64,000 bases of DNA. It comes from Bacteroidia bacterium (GTDB lineage: Bacteria > Bacteroidota > Bacteroidia > NS11-12g > UBA9320). Numbering within the stretch: position 1 is the stretch's first letter; the number at the start of each line of letters is the position of its first letter. Positions 10,031 through 20,584 of this stretch are shown in pieces. The stretch is taken from assembly GCA_020053795.1 (NCBI GenBank), contig JAGVMN010000026.1, forward strand, positions 1 to 64,000. Direction: 5' to 3'. The notes beneath the pieces were generated by a model. It saw nothing but the letters and a program-made list of their open reading frames with translations. It was not told the origin of the DNA and made no database searches. Position numbers and translations under genes: made by a program.

Positions 10031-10315
10031 TTACATCCAAACTCCGCTAATCGGTTTGTTAAATGCAAATTGATTTTTTGTCAACGTAAGACAGTATTTC
10101 GCTAATGGGTCAGTTATTAGAAAGCGACCTAAGGCGGAAGAGGTCCATGCTCGTTCGATTATTTGCATATCAAAGAGAAAGTCATCCAATCTCATGTTAT
10201 TGAAGTGGTGGCCGGCCATAGAGTGAAATTTTAAATTCGCTGTTTTTGACATCCTCAAAATATCTTGGTCAATTTTCCGAAAGCAGTTGTCGCTATGCTT
10301 TTCAAGCTTTGACAA
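10031..10315 (-). CDS. Hypothetical protein, 94 aa
   Basis: Only an open frame; no recognised motif. Confidence 0.2.
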   Translation of the reverse strand: MSKLEKHSDNCFRKIDQDILRMSKTANLKFHSMAGHHFNNMRLDDFLFDMQIIERAWTSSALGRFLITDPLAKYCLTLTKNQFAFNKPISGVWM

Positions 10316-10559
10316 GTATTATACGATTATTCCAATTAAATCAGATAAATCTCAAGACTTTCCGATCCTAAATAAGGACACTTCTAAAACCCCTGTTTAA
10401 CATATTTTTTGGCAACCGGTTGAAAAAGGCAGATATTTGTGCCGCCTTGTTTGCCGCACACGGAGTCAGGTGTTACAGTTTGAAGTATATAACTCCTATT
10501 CTGATCATCAACCAAAAGCCCCAAACATGTAGCAACAGTATTTTATTTTTTTTTATTTT

Positions 10560-10901
10560 ATGAACATTTTCGTAGCAAATTTAAATTTTCGCTTGACAAA
10601 TGAAGACCTCCAGGAGGTTTTCGAAAGATTCGGACAAGTTAGTTCCGCAAAAATTATTATGGATCGGGAAACCGGTCGTTCCAAAGGTTATGGCTTTGTG
10701 GAAATGCCCATTGACGCTGAGGCAAACGATGCTATTGCACAACTACAGGGTGTTGAGATTGAAGGTAAGGAAATCAGTGTAAAAGAAGCCCTTCCGCGTG
10801 AACCCCGCGACAACAGCAGGGGCGGATTTCGGCCTAACAATGGTGGCAATCGCGGAGGCTCAAATCGCAGGTTTAACAAAGGTCGGGACTACAACGACTA
10901 A
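10560..10901 (+). CDS. RNA-binding protein with RRM domain and Gly/Arg/Asn-rich tail
   Basis: RNP2 IFVANLNF, RNP1 KGYGFVEM, RGGFRPNNGGNRGGSNRR tail. Confidence 0.93.
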   Translation: MNIFVANLNFRLTNEDLQEVFERFGQVSSAKIIMDRETGRSKGYGFVEMPIDAEANDAIAQLQGVEIEGKEISVKEALPREPRDNSRGGFRPNNGGNRGGSNRRFNKGRDYND

Positions 10902-10913
10902 TCACAATTTTAC

Positions 10914-10939
10914 AAAAACCGGCTCCGGCCGGTTTTTTT
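10914..10939 (+). terminator. Rho-independent terminator after the RRM gene
   Basis: AAAAACCGG-CTCCGG-CCGGTTTTTTT. Confidence 0.88.
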
Positions 10940-11036
10940 GTCTTCTTTTTGATCATCAAACAAAAGCAGTAGAGAACTATCTGAATAAAATGAGAAACGG
11001 ATAACGGATCTTTGCCATTCTAAAATCGAAAACGGT

Positions 11037-12833
11037 TTGACTAAGGTGCTTCGCATTGCTTGGCTCATCGCCTCTCTGATCTTTGGATTGAACTCAGCCA
11101 TCGGTCAACCCTATTCGATGCTATTCAAAGCCACAGAACCAAGGGACAAAGCCATACTTACAAAGTACATTCCGATTGACACCCAGCTATTTCTAACCCC
11201 GGACTTGAGGGATAAGTTTTTTGAAAAACAAAAGTGGCGGCTTTACGCCGTTGGATATTTGTCGGCTGTATTTACCTACAATTCCGCAGATAGTCAACAT
11301 TTAAACATTTGGGTCTGCCCAGGAAAGAAATATCAATATGCCCAATTAAATATTCCGGTTGAATGGAAATCATTGGCTCTCAAGTATAAAATACAATCCG
11401 GAACAACCGTTGAAACCACCAAACTGTCTGCCTATGCCAATGCGGTCATAAGTTATATGGAAAACCATGGCTATCCCTTTGCCACAGCATCGTTACATAT
11501 AAAAGAAGCTACAGACTCAACCATTACGGGTACTTTTGTAACAGACAAGGAAACCTATTTTTCTTTCGACACCTTAACCGTAGAAGGAAATGCTTACATC
11601 AGCAAACGATACCTTGAAAATTATCTGGGAATAAAACCAGATGAGCCATACTCCGAATTGAAAGTTCAAAAGATAGATCAATTATTGGACCGATTACACC
11701 TGATAAAGAGAACCAAGAGTAGTCAGATATACTTTGTCTATAACAAGACCTTTGTCAAACTTTTTATTGATGATCGCAAAACCGATCGTTTCGATGGGAT
11801 TGTTGGGTTTGCACCAAACAGCACCAACTATACAAATAAAGATTTGCTGCTGACAGGTGAGATAAACCTCGATTTGAAAAACATCCAGGGTACGGGAATA
11901 GCGGCATTGGCCGGTTGGCGAAGTTATTTACAGCGATCACAGGAATTAAAATTCGAAAGTCAAATTCCCTTTATATTGAATAGCCCGGTAGTTGCGGGTT
12001 TTTCAGCCAATATCACACGATTTGACTCCCTTTTTCTGAATACCCGTTTCGACATTTCGGCAGGAATTTTTCAGGCCGGAAACAGACAAATCAGTTTTGA
12101 ATACGGGAAATTCATTTCTTCGCTTTTAAACCCCGACACTTCAGCCGTCAGACAAAAAAGAAAATTGCCGGCCAACAATCCTTTTGAAATCAATAATTAC
12201 AGTTTTAACTTATTTTGGAATCAAACCGACCGTATAGCCAATCCCGTAAAAGGGTTTGTCTTGGAAGTAAAAGCCACGCTGGGTAGTCGGATAATAATCA
12301 AAGATCAAAAAATTGATAAGGTTCTTTTTCGATCTCCAAAATTTCCAAATGGTATTTCGGTGTATGATACCGTTCAATTAAAGTCACTGAGGTTTGAAAT
12401 ACAATTCAACCACCAACTTTTTGTTCCCCTGAAGAAGCATTCGACGATTTTAATCGAAGGTCTTGGGAAATATCTATTGGCTTCAAACCTTTTTTTTAAT
12501 GAACTCTATCGCATGGGTGGATTTTCAACACTAAGAGGATTTGATGAACAGTCTATATTTGCCGGCACATTCAGCATGTTGAATTTGGAGTACCGATACC
12601 TTATAAACGAAGCATCATTTGCGGGATTTTTTTTTAACGCGGCTTATTACGAAAACCGGTCAAATATAAGTACCCGTCCAATCGCAGATTTTCCTATTGG
12701 TTTTGGTTTCTCAGGGCAGATAAATACAAGAAACGCCTTGCTTCAATTTGCTTATGCACTCGGCTCACAAAAAAATCAGTCATTGGCATTCAGGACTGCA
12801 AAAATCCATATTGGAATAGTCAATTACTTATGA
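11037..12833 (+). CDS. BamA/TamA-family outer-membrane protein (POTRA plus D15 barrel)
   Basis: POTRA-like N-terminus (VEGNAYISKRYLENYLGIKPDEPY); barrel motif YRMGGFSTLRGFDEQSIF...NLEYRYLI. Confidence 0.8.
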   Translation: MTKVLRIAWLIASLIFGLNSAIGQPYSMLFKATEPRDKAILTKYIPIDTQLFLTPDLRDKFFEKQKWRLYAVGYLSAVFTYNSADSQHLNIWVCPGKKYQYAQLNIPVEWKSLALKYKIQSGTTVETTKLSAYANAVISYMENHGYPFATASLHIKEATDSTITGTFVTDKETYFSFDTLTVEGNAYISKRYLENYLGIKPDEPYSELKVQKIDQLLDRLHLIKRTKSSQIYFVYNKTFVKLFIDDRKTDRFDGIVGFAPNSTNYTNKDLLLTGEINLDLKNIQGTGIAALAGWRSYLQRSQELKFESQIPFILNSPVVAGFSANITRFDSLFLNTRFDISAGIFQAGNRQISFEYGKFISSLLNPDTSAVRQKRKLPANNPFEINNYSFNLFWNQTDRIANPVKGFVLEVKATLGSRIIIKDQKIDKVLFRSPKFPNGISVYDTVQLKSLRFEIQFNHQLFVPLKKHSTILIEGLGKYLLASNLFFNELYRMGGFSTLRGFDEQSIFAGTFSMLNLEYRYLINEASFAGFFFNAAYYENRSNISTRPIADFPIGFGFSGQINTRNALLQFAYALGSQKNQSLAFRTAKIHIGIVNYL

Positions 12834-13675
12834 GAATAAGATTCATCATTGGCATTTTAACAATGGCATTTGCATTTAATGCAAGGCCCGATTCTCTTGA
12901 CAGAAGAAGTGATTCGTTAGTTGTGATTATTGATACGGTTGCCGCTTTGCAAAACGAAACTTCGGCTTTGAGTGAAGCCATAATTGATATACCTTATCCG
13001 GAAATCAGTGATTTGATTGTAAGAAAAAGATATCCGGACAGTTGGTTATTTTTCGTAAGCTGCCTCGCCTTTTTGCTTTATGGATTCAACCGTGTAATTA
13101 ATATAAAAAGACACGACAAATTGGTTTTTGGCAGTCTAAGTGGTTCTTCAACCAAATCTAATGAGGGGGTCTTTTTCGAATTGTCCATCCATCAAATTCT
13201 ATCCCTGCCCATATTGTCTATTATTTTTGCAATGGCCATTTATATTTGGCTGCCCATTCCGGTGAGTTCCGTTTTCAAAAAAGGGATTAACTTCTACCTC
13301 TTCATTGCTTCTATTATTATGCTGGTGTATTGTATAAAGCTCTTTTTCTACTATTTAGTCATCAGTATTCTCAAATTGAAAGAGGTACCTTCTTTTTTCG
13401 TCAACAACATTTTGATGATTACCTATTCTGCCGCCATTTTTGCCTTGCCATTTATTTTACTAAATATTTTCAGCCCTTATGCTGTGATATCTGAGTACGC
13501 GTTTTGGATGAGTATATTCTCATTTGCCGTATTTTTTGTTATTCGTCTGTTTCGAATAACATTAGCCATAGCTTCATCCTTTCCTTATTCTATATTTTAT
13601 TTATTTCTCTATCTTTGCTGCCTTGAAATCATGCCATGGATAGTATTATTCAAAGCATACGGGTTTTGGGTTTAA
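12830..13675 (+). CDS. DUF4271-like multi-pass membrane protein
   Basis: Several TM segments; located between BamA-like and hemD with a 4-nt ATGA overlap, a recurrent Bacteroidetes order. Confidence 0.6.
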   Translation: MRIRFIIGILTMAFAFNARPDSLDRRSDSLVVIIDTVAALQNETSALSEAIIDIPYPEISDLIVRKRYPDSWLFFVSCLAFLLYGFNRVINIKRHDKLVFGSLSGSSTKSNEGVFFELSIHQILSLPILSIIFAMAIYIWLPIPVSSVFKKGINFYLFIASIIMLVYCIKLFFYYLVISILKLKEVPSFFVNNILMITYSAAIFALPFILLNIFSPYAVISEYAFWMSIFSFAVFFVIRLFRITLAIASSFPYSIFYLFLYLCCLEIMPWIVLFKAYGFWV

Positions 13676-13688
13676 GCACAGTATTATC

Positions 13689-14432
13689 TTGAAAGTAAAA
13701 AGTATTTTAATCTCCCAGCCAGACCCTGGTGATAAGAAAAATGCATATTACCCGCTGGCCGAGAAACTGAATCTCAAACTTGATTTCAGGCCTTTTATTC
13801 AGGTAGAACCACTTCCGGGAAAAGATCTTCGAAAAAATAAAATTAACATTCTGGATCACACAGCCATAATTCTCACTTCGAGAAATGCGGTAGATCATTT
13901 GTTCCGCGTTTTGGAAGAGTTGAAAATTGAACCACCTATAACCATGAAGTATTTCTGTATGAATGAGGGAATATCCCTTTATACGCAGAAATATATGGTA
14001 ATGCGGAAACGAAAAATGTTTTTCGGAAGCGGGAACGAACAAGAAATGCTGAGTCTGATCAAACATCACATGAAAGAGCGGTTTTTGTTTCCATGTTCCG
14101 ACATTAGAAAAGATACGATCCCCAATTTTCTTAAAGCGAATTGCATCAATTACTCTGAAGCTGTTATGTACAGAACCGTGAATGCCGATCTTTCTGATCT
14201 TGCCGATGTTTATTATGACATCATCGTATTTTTTAGTCCGGCAGACATCAAATCACTTTTCGATAATTTCCCTGATTTCAAACAAAACAATACCCGAATA
14301 GCCGGATGGGGTAAAACCACTAATGACGCCATAGAACAGGCAAAATTGGTGAACAACATTTCTGCTCCTACAGCAGAATTCCCTTCTATGGTGGCAGCTT
14401 TGGAGGCATACATTAAAAAAGTGAACGCCTGA
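13689..14432 (+). CDS. hemD: Uroporphyrinogen-III synthase
   Basis: TSRNAVDHLF, FPCSDIRKDTIPNFLKA, FFSPADIKSLFDNFPDF, GKTTNDAI. Confidence 0.75.
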   Translation: MKVKSILISQPDPGDKKNAYYPLAEKLNLKLDFRPFIQVEPLPGKDLRKNKINILDHTAIILTSRNAVDHLFRVLEELKIEPPITMKYFCMNEGISLYTQKYMVMRKRKMFFGSGNEQEMLSLIKHHMKERFLFPCSDIRKDTIPNFLKANCINYSEAVMYRTVNADLSDLADVYYDIIVFFSPADIKSLFDNFPDFKQNNTRIAGWGKTTNDAIEQAKLVNNISAPTAEFPSMVAALEAYIKKVNA

Positions 14433-15621
14433 CCTTTGACTTTTTACCATGCACAAAGGTTAGTTCTTTTTTGTTGTCTTTGAAAAAGAACAAGTAGTCT
14501 TCTCCCCCTTCTTTCAGTTTAAAAATTTCTCTGATTTGTGCTACAGACCACGGAAAATCCCTCTTGGTAATATTTGCCTTATCAATCCCCAATTTAGCCA
14601 AATATAATTTCAAAAGTCTGGGTTTATACGCCGATTGACAGACCACTTCAAAAGCCCTGCCTGGAAACTCGGGCCAATGAGTCTTTCCAAAATAAAATGC
14701 TGAATTCATCCCAACCTTTGTAAGTCCTATTTTTTGATACCATTCTTCGCCAATATCTGCTTTTATAAGGGACAGGGCGGGCTCAAAGAAAAGGTTTTCG
14801 CTTAAATGTTCAATGTTAATGTCTAATGGTTGAAAAGCAGAATAAGTATAAGATTTTTCATTTGTTACTATGACCGCCCGCACCTCTTTCAATCCGGATG
14901 AACCCCTTTCTAACAAAGCCAAAATCTCTTTTACTTCGTTGTCAGCCGAAACCACCCAAATCTTTGCTAAATGCCTGAATATTTTACTCAGATGGCTAAT
15001 GTCTGCCAATGGAGAAAACTTAATCAACACTTTTGGTGCAGAAGCCAAAAGTTGTTCTTCGAGCTGAATTACATTTGGTAAAGAATTTTCCGGACGAAAA
15101 TCTTTGGTTGACCCGGACCTGCGATCTGGGTCGGCATATATGAAGTCGAACGAATTGGCTTTTCTTAAAAAGGTCTCAGCCCTGATGCAAACACGAGTAA
15201 CATTATGAATCCTCATTAATTGCAAATTATATTCAGCCAAAAGATGAATTTCCTCATCACAGTCAAGACTGAGAATTGAGGTAAACTTATCGGAAAAGGC
15301 CCAGTCGTCAACTCCCAATCCACCCGTAATGTTCAGCATCTTGTCTCCGGAAAATAAAGTAGATTTAAAAATGGCCAATTTTTCGGAGCTGCATTGCTCA
15401 AAAGATTTATCACTCATTGCGGCATATTTGGATGTGAAACTGGGCAACTTTGTAGTTGATTTCTGAAATAATTGTAAAATTTTCAAAAATATCGAACGCT
15501 TTTGCCTGGGTACATGTTTTAACTGCAGTGCGAGTTCAGAAGGTCGTTTGTTCCAATTTGTCCGTAACCATTCTTTGAACTCTAATGAATTAAGTGTGTT
15601 TATTATTTCGTTACTTTGCAC
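14413..15621 (-). CDS. Class I SAM-dependent methyltransferase, THUMP-like C-terminus
   Basis: NITGGLGVDDWAFS (motif I), DFIYADPDRRS, long C-terminal domain. Confidence 0.75.
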   Translation of the reverse strand: MQSNEIINTLNSLEFKEWLRTNWNKRPSELALQLKHVPRQKRSIFLKILQLFQKSTTKLPSFTSKYAAMSDKSFEQCSSEKLAIFKSTLFSGDKMLNITGGLGVDDWAFSDKFTSILSLDCDEEIHLLAEYNLQLMRIHNVTRVCIRAETFLRKANSFDFIYADPDRRSGSTKDFRPENSLPNVIQLEEQLLASAPKVLIKFSPLADISHLSKIFRHLAKIWVVSADNEVKEILALLERGSSGLKEVRAVIVTNEKSYTYSAFQPLDINIEHLSENLFFEPALSLIKADIGEEWYQKIGLTKVGMNSAFYFGKTHWPEFPGRAFEVVCQSAYKPRLLKLYLAKLGIDKANITKRDFPWSVAQIREIFKLKEGGEDYLFFFKDNKKELTFVHGKKSKVRRSLF

Positions 15622-15663
15622 TAAGTAATAAGTTTGCAGCGTTAAAAATTAAAAAGGAAAAAG

Positions 15664-15798
15664 ATGATAAAGACAATTTCGAGGGTAGTTATCGCATTAT
15701 TTGCCATTGCCCTAATCACTGCTTCTTGTGGAACGAGAAACGGTGACAAGTGTCCCGGTGTAGGGCAAGTCGTTAAAACACAAGATGTCAAAGTATAG
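15664..15798 (+). CDS. Small predicted lipoprotein, 44 aa
   Basis: MIKTISRVVIALFAIALITASCGTRNGDKCPGVGQVVKTQDVKV*. LITASC lipobox. Confidence 0.55.
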   Translation: MIKTISRVVIALFAIALITASCGTRNGDKCPGVGQVVKTQDVKV

Positions 15799-15878
15799 TG
15801 TCATTACGTTTAGCGTTCTGTTCTTTAAGATTAATCCGCAAATTCAAATCACCTGTTGTTTGTTTCACAAGATTAAAA

Positions 15879-16301
15879 TTATTCCCATGCTGTCAAATAT
15901 CGGAATTCTACATTCTGCACAATTTCTGAACTCAGGCTTCTTGCCACTGGACAAGTCAGTGCGGCTATCTCTAAAATTTGTTTCTCTTTGTGCGAAAACC
16001 CGGTGTCATGAATGGCAATAGTTATTTCGACGGCACCTATCCTCCTTGGATTTGAAGCCATAATTTTGGTCACATCGGCTTTTATTTCAGCTAAAACAAT
16101 TTGGTGTTCATTTGCTGCAATTCCCATCAAAGTAAGCATGCAACTACCTAAAGCTGTTGCCACCAGATCGGAAGGTGAAAAAGCAGCCCCTTTTCCCAAA
16201 TTGTCAACAGGTGCATCCGAAACAATAACCTGACCTGACTGCAAATGTGTTGCCTCTGTTCTCAATTCCCCTTGATAAATTATTTGTGATAGTTTAGCCA
16301 T
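15879..16301 (-). CDS. OsmC/Ohr-family protein
   Basis: FSPSDLVATALGSCMLTLMGIAANEH plus conserved second Cys (LEIAALTCPVARSL). Confidence 0.88.
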   Translation of the reverse strand: MAKLSQIIYQGELRTEATHLQSGQVIVSDAPVDNLGKGAAFSPSDLVATALGSCMLTLMGIAANEHQIVLAEIKADVTKIMASNPRRIGAVEITIAIHDTGFSHKEKQILEIAALTCPVARSLSSEIVQNVEFRYLTAWE

Positions 16302-16353
16302 GATAAATCGTCAAGTTTGAATGTTTACAAAGTTAGAATTAATTTTACCGATC

Positions 16354-17082
16354 ATGAAAAATTCACTCCTAATGGTGATGATTGGTCTGTTGACCTTCGG
16401 TCATGTTTTCTCTCAGCAGCCCGGATTGGAGAAATCTCATTTTGGAGGATTTGTGCTTCGCAATAATGGAATCGGATTAATCTATACTAATTATCGGTTT
16501 CAGAATTCAAAGTTCAATAGGATTGTTGAATCGGAAATTGTGAACCATCGCCATCCAAAAGAGGTAAAAATAATAAACACAGTAGCACGGGATCCCAGCC
16601 CTTATGTTTATGGCAAACTTAATAAAATTGCCGTACTTAGGTTAAACGTCGGTATCAATAAGGCATTGTCCGAAATGGATGAGAATGGCAATACAGGCCT
16701 TAGTTTTTCTATTACTTCTGGTGTCGCGGCGGCGATTCTCAAACCTGTTTTCTTAGACATTTATCATCCCAGTATCAAAGGAGACGGCATTGTTTTATCT
16801 GAGCGATACAATCCAGAAAACCAGATAAACCAACAAGATATAATAGGCTATTCAAACTCCAGATTTGGTTGGAATCTTTTAACCTATAGTCCGGCCATCA
16901 ACTTAAAAACTTCACTTGACATTAAGTGGGGTAATTTTTCCAATTCGGTTAAACTTATTAGGATTGGAACCCAGATTGAATTTTTCCCGTTTGGTTTAAA
17001 AGTTATGGCCAATACTTCGAATCCGAAGACCTATTTCTACGGTTTTCTGGCTATATCAATAGGTAGCAAGGCTGAATATTGA
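16354..17082 (+). CDS. Secreted hypothetical protein
   Basis: Internal ATG 16354 gives a clean signal peptide MKNSLLMVMIGLLTFGHVFSQQ. The listed ORF starts at 16321. Confidence 0.55.
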   Translation: MKNSLLMVMIGLLTFGHVFSQQPGLEKSHFGGFVLRNNGIGLIYTNYRFQNSKFNRIVESEIVNHRHPKEVKIINTVARDPSPYVYGKLNKIAVLRLNVGINKALSEMDENGNTGLSFSITSGVAAAILKPVFLDIYHPSIKGDGIVLSERYNPENQINQQDIIGYSNSRFGWNLLTYSPAINLKTSLDIKWGNFSNSVKLIRIGTQIEFFPFGLKVMANTSNPKTYFYGFLAISIGSKAEY

Positions 17083-17181
17083 TTCCCGTTTGTCAATTCT
17101 TTGTTTCCATATATTAATTCTTCTTGTTCTAATTGATTATACGAATAAATTTGCAACCCAATCACCATTATCAAATCAGAC

Positions 17182-19860
17182 ATGAAACAATTTAACAAAA
17201 AATTAATCGGATTAAGTTCCATTCTATCAATGGCCGCAGGTATTTTTTGGTTCTCATCTCATAATGAAGGAACCCTTTATTATCAATCCAGAGTAAAAGC
17301 CAAGTCACAAGTTCAAGGCATAGCGGGAGCAATTGAGTACACCCATTCTTTGAGAATGAATCAAATAACAGGCAAAGTTGACCCAAAAGATGTCAAAGCG
17401 GTTTTGGCTCAAATAGAATCTCAAAAACTTTATAAAGCTGGTCTGCCACTTAATTGGGTAGCTACCGGCCCTGATAATATTGGAGGTCGTACCAGAGCGA
17501 TTCTGATTGACAGAAATAACAATAACATTTTATACGCCGGAGGAGTTTCCGGTGGGCTTTTTAAATCAACCAATAAAGGGGCTTTTTGGAATCCGGTAAA
17601 TGACAAACAAGAGAACCTCGCTGTGGTGTCCATTTGCCAGACTTCAAATGGAACAATATATTATGGAACGGGTGAAGGCCAGTTCGCTCCAAGCGACAAT
17701 GGCTCAGAATTGTCTGCCATTATGGGAGAAGGCATTTTCAAATCAACCGATGGCACTAATTTTCAACAATTGGCCAATACCAAACAATTTACCAGGGTCA
17801 ATTCTATGGCAGCCGATCCGGTTAAAAACATAGTTTATGCCGGAACTCAACAAGGTCTTTATTATAGTGAGAATGATGGAAGTACCTGGAAATTATTAAA
17901 ATCTGGTTCTTGTCGCGAAATCAAAGTGGCCAGCAACGGAAATGTCATAGCGTATGTTGTTCCTTTCGTATATCGCTCCACAAACGGAACAGATGCAACT
18001 AGTTATGTAGCAGGGACAGGCTTTAATACGAACGCGAGAACGGCCATTGCCATTTCTCCTCAAGACCCGAATTACGTCTATGCTTTTGTTGCGGGTGCTG
18101 TTTCAATTGTTACAACTTCCGGCACTGTTAATGTGGCTGACGGAATGGTAGGTCTCTACCAATCTAAAGATGGAGGAATAACTTACTCACAGGTTGTTGG
18201 TAAAGAAACTCAATATTTTGCCATATTGTCTTACCTCAGCTTAGGCTCCAGCCAGGGAACTTATGATTTGGTGGTTGGTGTGCATCCCCGTGATAAAGAA
18301 CGGGTATTTATGGGCGGTATAAGTTGGGCCGAATGGTCTCCTTTGGCCGGACCAAGAATTGTTGGGAATACGTTCAACAGCCCTCTGAATCCTGTCGGTA
18401 TTCATTCCGACAAGCACGCCATAGTTTTTGACACAATGTCTAACCCCATTATCATGTATATTGGTTCTGATGGGGGCATAGCAAAGACAACCAATAACGA
18501 AATGACTACTTATGCTGCCATCAATTTGGGATATGCAACTACTCAGTTCTATGGTATTGCGGCGAGTACAGACGGCCGGGTAATAGGTGGTACACAAGAT
18601 AACAATACCATTTACATTAAGAAAGGCGGGTCGAATCCTCAACGCGGGGTTTCTATTTTAGGAGGTGATGGTTTCAGGAGCGAAATATCAACGATAGATC
18701 CGGATGTCTTTTTTGTTGAAAGTCAGAACGGTAATCTGGCCCGGAGTTTCAATTCAGGAGGCTCTGCAAGCCCTTTTTGGGACAACAGGATTGAACCGAG
18801 TTTCGTAAGTGCTTCTGCACCAAGTGGCATTTTTAATACTCCCATGCGTCTTTGGGAAAATACCACAACGTTAGAATCAAGATTGTTTTACGCCATTGGT
18901 TCACAGGTCTGGATGGCGAAAAACCCAATCAATAGTGGTGGCGGGGATAGTTGGTTCAAAATTGCCAATCTGGGTACTGCAGCTCATATTTTCGAGACGA
19001 GCAAAGACGGCGACCATTTGTTTATTGGTGGTCCTGGAAGAGTTTACAGGGTTGATGGTTTAAATAAGGCAAACTTTGATTCCTCTGAATTGGATTACTT
19101 TGTAGGTGCTAACAAAAAATATGACAAAATAAGCGACAGTCTCTCCTTCTTTGATATCAGAGGTTCCATTCCTGGAGGACGTACCGTAACCGATATTGAT
19201 GTTGATCAAAACAATCCAAACCGTGTTGTTGTAACGTTAGGTAACTATGGCAACCCATCTTACGTATTTATTACTCAGAATGCTTTAGATCCTGTTCCAA
19301 CCTGGACCTCGATTCAAGGAAATCTTCCAAATTTTCCGGTATATGATGTTGAAATAAGCATTAAAGATCCAAATATAATCGTACTCGGAACAGAGTTTGG
19401 GGTTTGGGCAACAACCAATGGACAAGCTGCCTCCCCAACCTGGGTTGAGCAAAACAATAATTTACCGAGAGCAGCAGTTTATGAAATCCGTCAGGTTGAA
19501 GAAAAGCCATGGTCGGGACCTAAACTGTATGCCGGCACACATGGTCGTGGAATATTTGAAACCTCTTCGTTTTTGACCGGTATTAGAGAAACAACAACTT
19601 CAACTTATAATAAACTTAGCGTTTATCCAAATCCGGCTTCAGACTTCACCATGGTGAAAACAAATTACCTCGCCAAAGGATCTGCAAAAATGCTGGTTTA
19701 TGACATAAAAGGAAATTTGATCGAAAGCCGTAATATGGTTGTTTCAGGAAATGCAGACGATATCAGAATTGAAACCTCAGATTACACCAATGGTATTTAT
19801 TTATTGAGCATTGAACAAGGTTCTTATTCCGGCAAAACTAAATTTATCGTGACACATTAA
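17182..19860 (+). CDS. T9SS type A-sorted extracellular protein with BNR/VPS10-like beta-propeller repeats
   Basis: Repeated GGVSGGLFKSTNKG, STDG, SENDGSTW motifs; C-terminal LSVYPNPASDF...GIYLLSIEQGSYSGKTKFIVTH. Confidence 0.88.
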   Translation: MKQFNKKLIGLSSILSMAAGIFWFSSHNEGTLYYQSRVKAKSQVQGIAGAIEYTHSLRMNQITGKVDPKDVKAVLAQIESQKLYKAGLPLNWVATGPDNIGGRTRAILIDRNNNNILYAGGVSGGLFKSTNKGAFWNPVNDKQENLAVVSICQTSNGTIYYGTGEGQFAPSDNGSELSAIMGEGIFKSTDGTNFQQLANTKQFTRVNSMAADPVKNIVYAGTQQGLYYSENDGSTWKLLKSGSCREIKVASNGNVIAYVVPFVYRSTNGTDATSYVAGTGFNTNARTAIAISPQDPNYVYAFVAGAVSIVTTSGTVNVADGMVGLYQSKDGGITYSQVVGKETQYFAILSYLSLGSSQGTYDLVVGVHPRDKERVFMGGISWAEWSPLAGPRIVGNTFNSPLNPVGIHSDKHAIVFDTMSNPIIMYIGSDGGIAKTTNNEMTTYAAINLGYATTQFYGIAASTDGRVIGGTQDNNTIYIKKGGSNPQRGVSILGGDGFRSEISTIDPDVFFVESQNGNLARSFNSGGSASPFWDNRIEPSFVSASAPSGIFNTPMRLWENTTTLESRLFYAIGSQVWMAKNPINSGGGDSWFKIANLGTAAHIFETSKDGDHLFIGGPGRVYRVDGLNKANFDSSELDYFVGANKKYDKISDSLSFFDIRGSIPGGRTVTDIDVDQNNPNRVVVTLGNYGNPSYVFITQNALDPVPTWTSIQGNLPNFPVYDVEISIKDPNIIVLGTEFGVWATTNGQAASPTWVEQNNNLPRAAVYEIRQVEEKPWSGPKLYAGTHGRGIFETSSFLTGIRETTTSTYNKLSVYPNPASDFTMVKTNYLAKGSAKMLVYDIKGNLIESRNMVVSGNADDIRIETSDYTNGIYLLSIEQGSYSGKTKFIVTH

Positions 19861-19878
19861 TTTTCAAAATATTTAACC

Positions 19879-19911
19879 AAAGCCCTGCCTTTAGGTGGGG
19901 CTTTTTTTTTA
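19879..19911 (+). terminator. Rho-independent terminator
   Basis: AAAGCCC-TG-CCTttAGG-TG-GGGCTTTTTTTTT. Confidence 0.88.
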
Positions 19912-19915
19912 TTAT

Positions 19916-20584
19916 ATGACCTTCATTTACAAAATTGTTTCCTATCTTTTCCCTATATCAATATACAAGGGTGGGTCTGATATTAATTCTTGCCTCGAGG
20001 TAACATGGTACAACGGAAAGCTGATGCTCAATTCTTCAAATGCCAATTACTCTTTTGGCAACCTGCACCTCATTTTTCAAATGGCATTCAAAGATTCTAA
20101 GTTAAGTTTCAGGTCTGATGCCAATGTCTTGCTGCTCGGAATGGGCGGAGGTAGTGTAGTGGATATATTAAGAAGAGAATATGATTTTCAGGGGAGAATA
20201 ACGGCCATTGAAATTGATCCACTGGTAATCACGCTATATAAAACCTATTTCGAAAAGGCAAATAGTAACCCGATCGAATTAATTTGTGAAGATGCAAAAC
20301 TTGCTATTGAGAATCTACCTGAAAAATCATTCACCCTTCTCGTTTGCGATCTTTTTGTTGATTTGGAAGTGCCGCTTTTTGTTTGGAGCGAAACATTTAT
20401 TAGATCCATGAATAGGATATTGAGTGCCGATGGAATTCTTTATTTAAATGTCATTCTTCCAAAGGGTGACAATTTGGTTTCCACCAATCAACTCATGGAA
20501 ATATTTTTCAAATATTTTAATGACGTAGTCCGGTTAAATTATCATGAACGCAATCTATTTATTGTGGCAAGAAAGACAAAATGA
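19916..20584 (+). CDS. Spermidine-synthase-like methyltransferase
   Basis: NVLLLGMGGGSVVDILRREY...ITAIEIDPLVITLYKTYF. The ORF-track start (GTG 19895) lies inside the terminator, so ATG 19916 is preferred. Confidence 0.75.
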   Translation: MTFIYKIVSYLFPISIYKGGSDINSCLEVTWYNGKLMLNSSNANYSFGNLHLIFQMAFKDSKLSFRSDANVLLLGMGGGSVVDILRREYDFQGRITAIEIDPLVITLYKTYFEKANSNPIELICEDAKLAIENLPEKSFTLLVCDLFVDLEVPLFVWSETFIRSMNRILSADGILYLNVILPKGDNLVSTNQLMEIFFKYFNDVVRLNYHERNLFIVARKTK

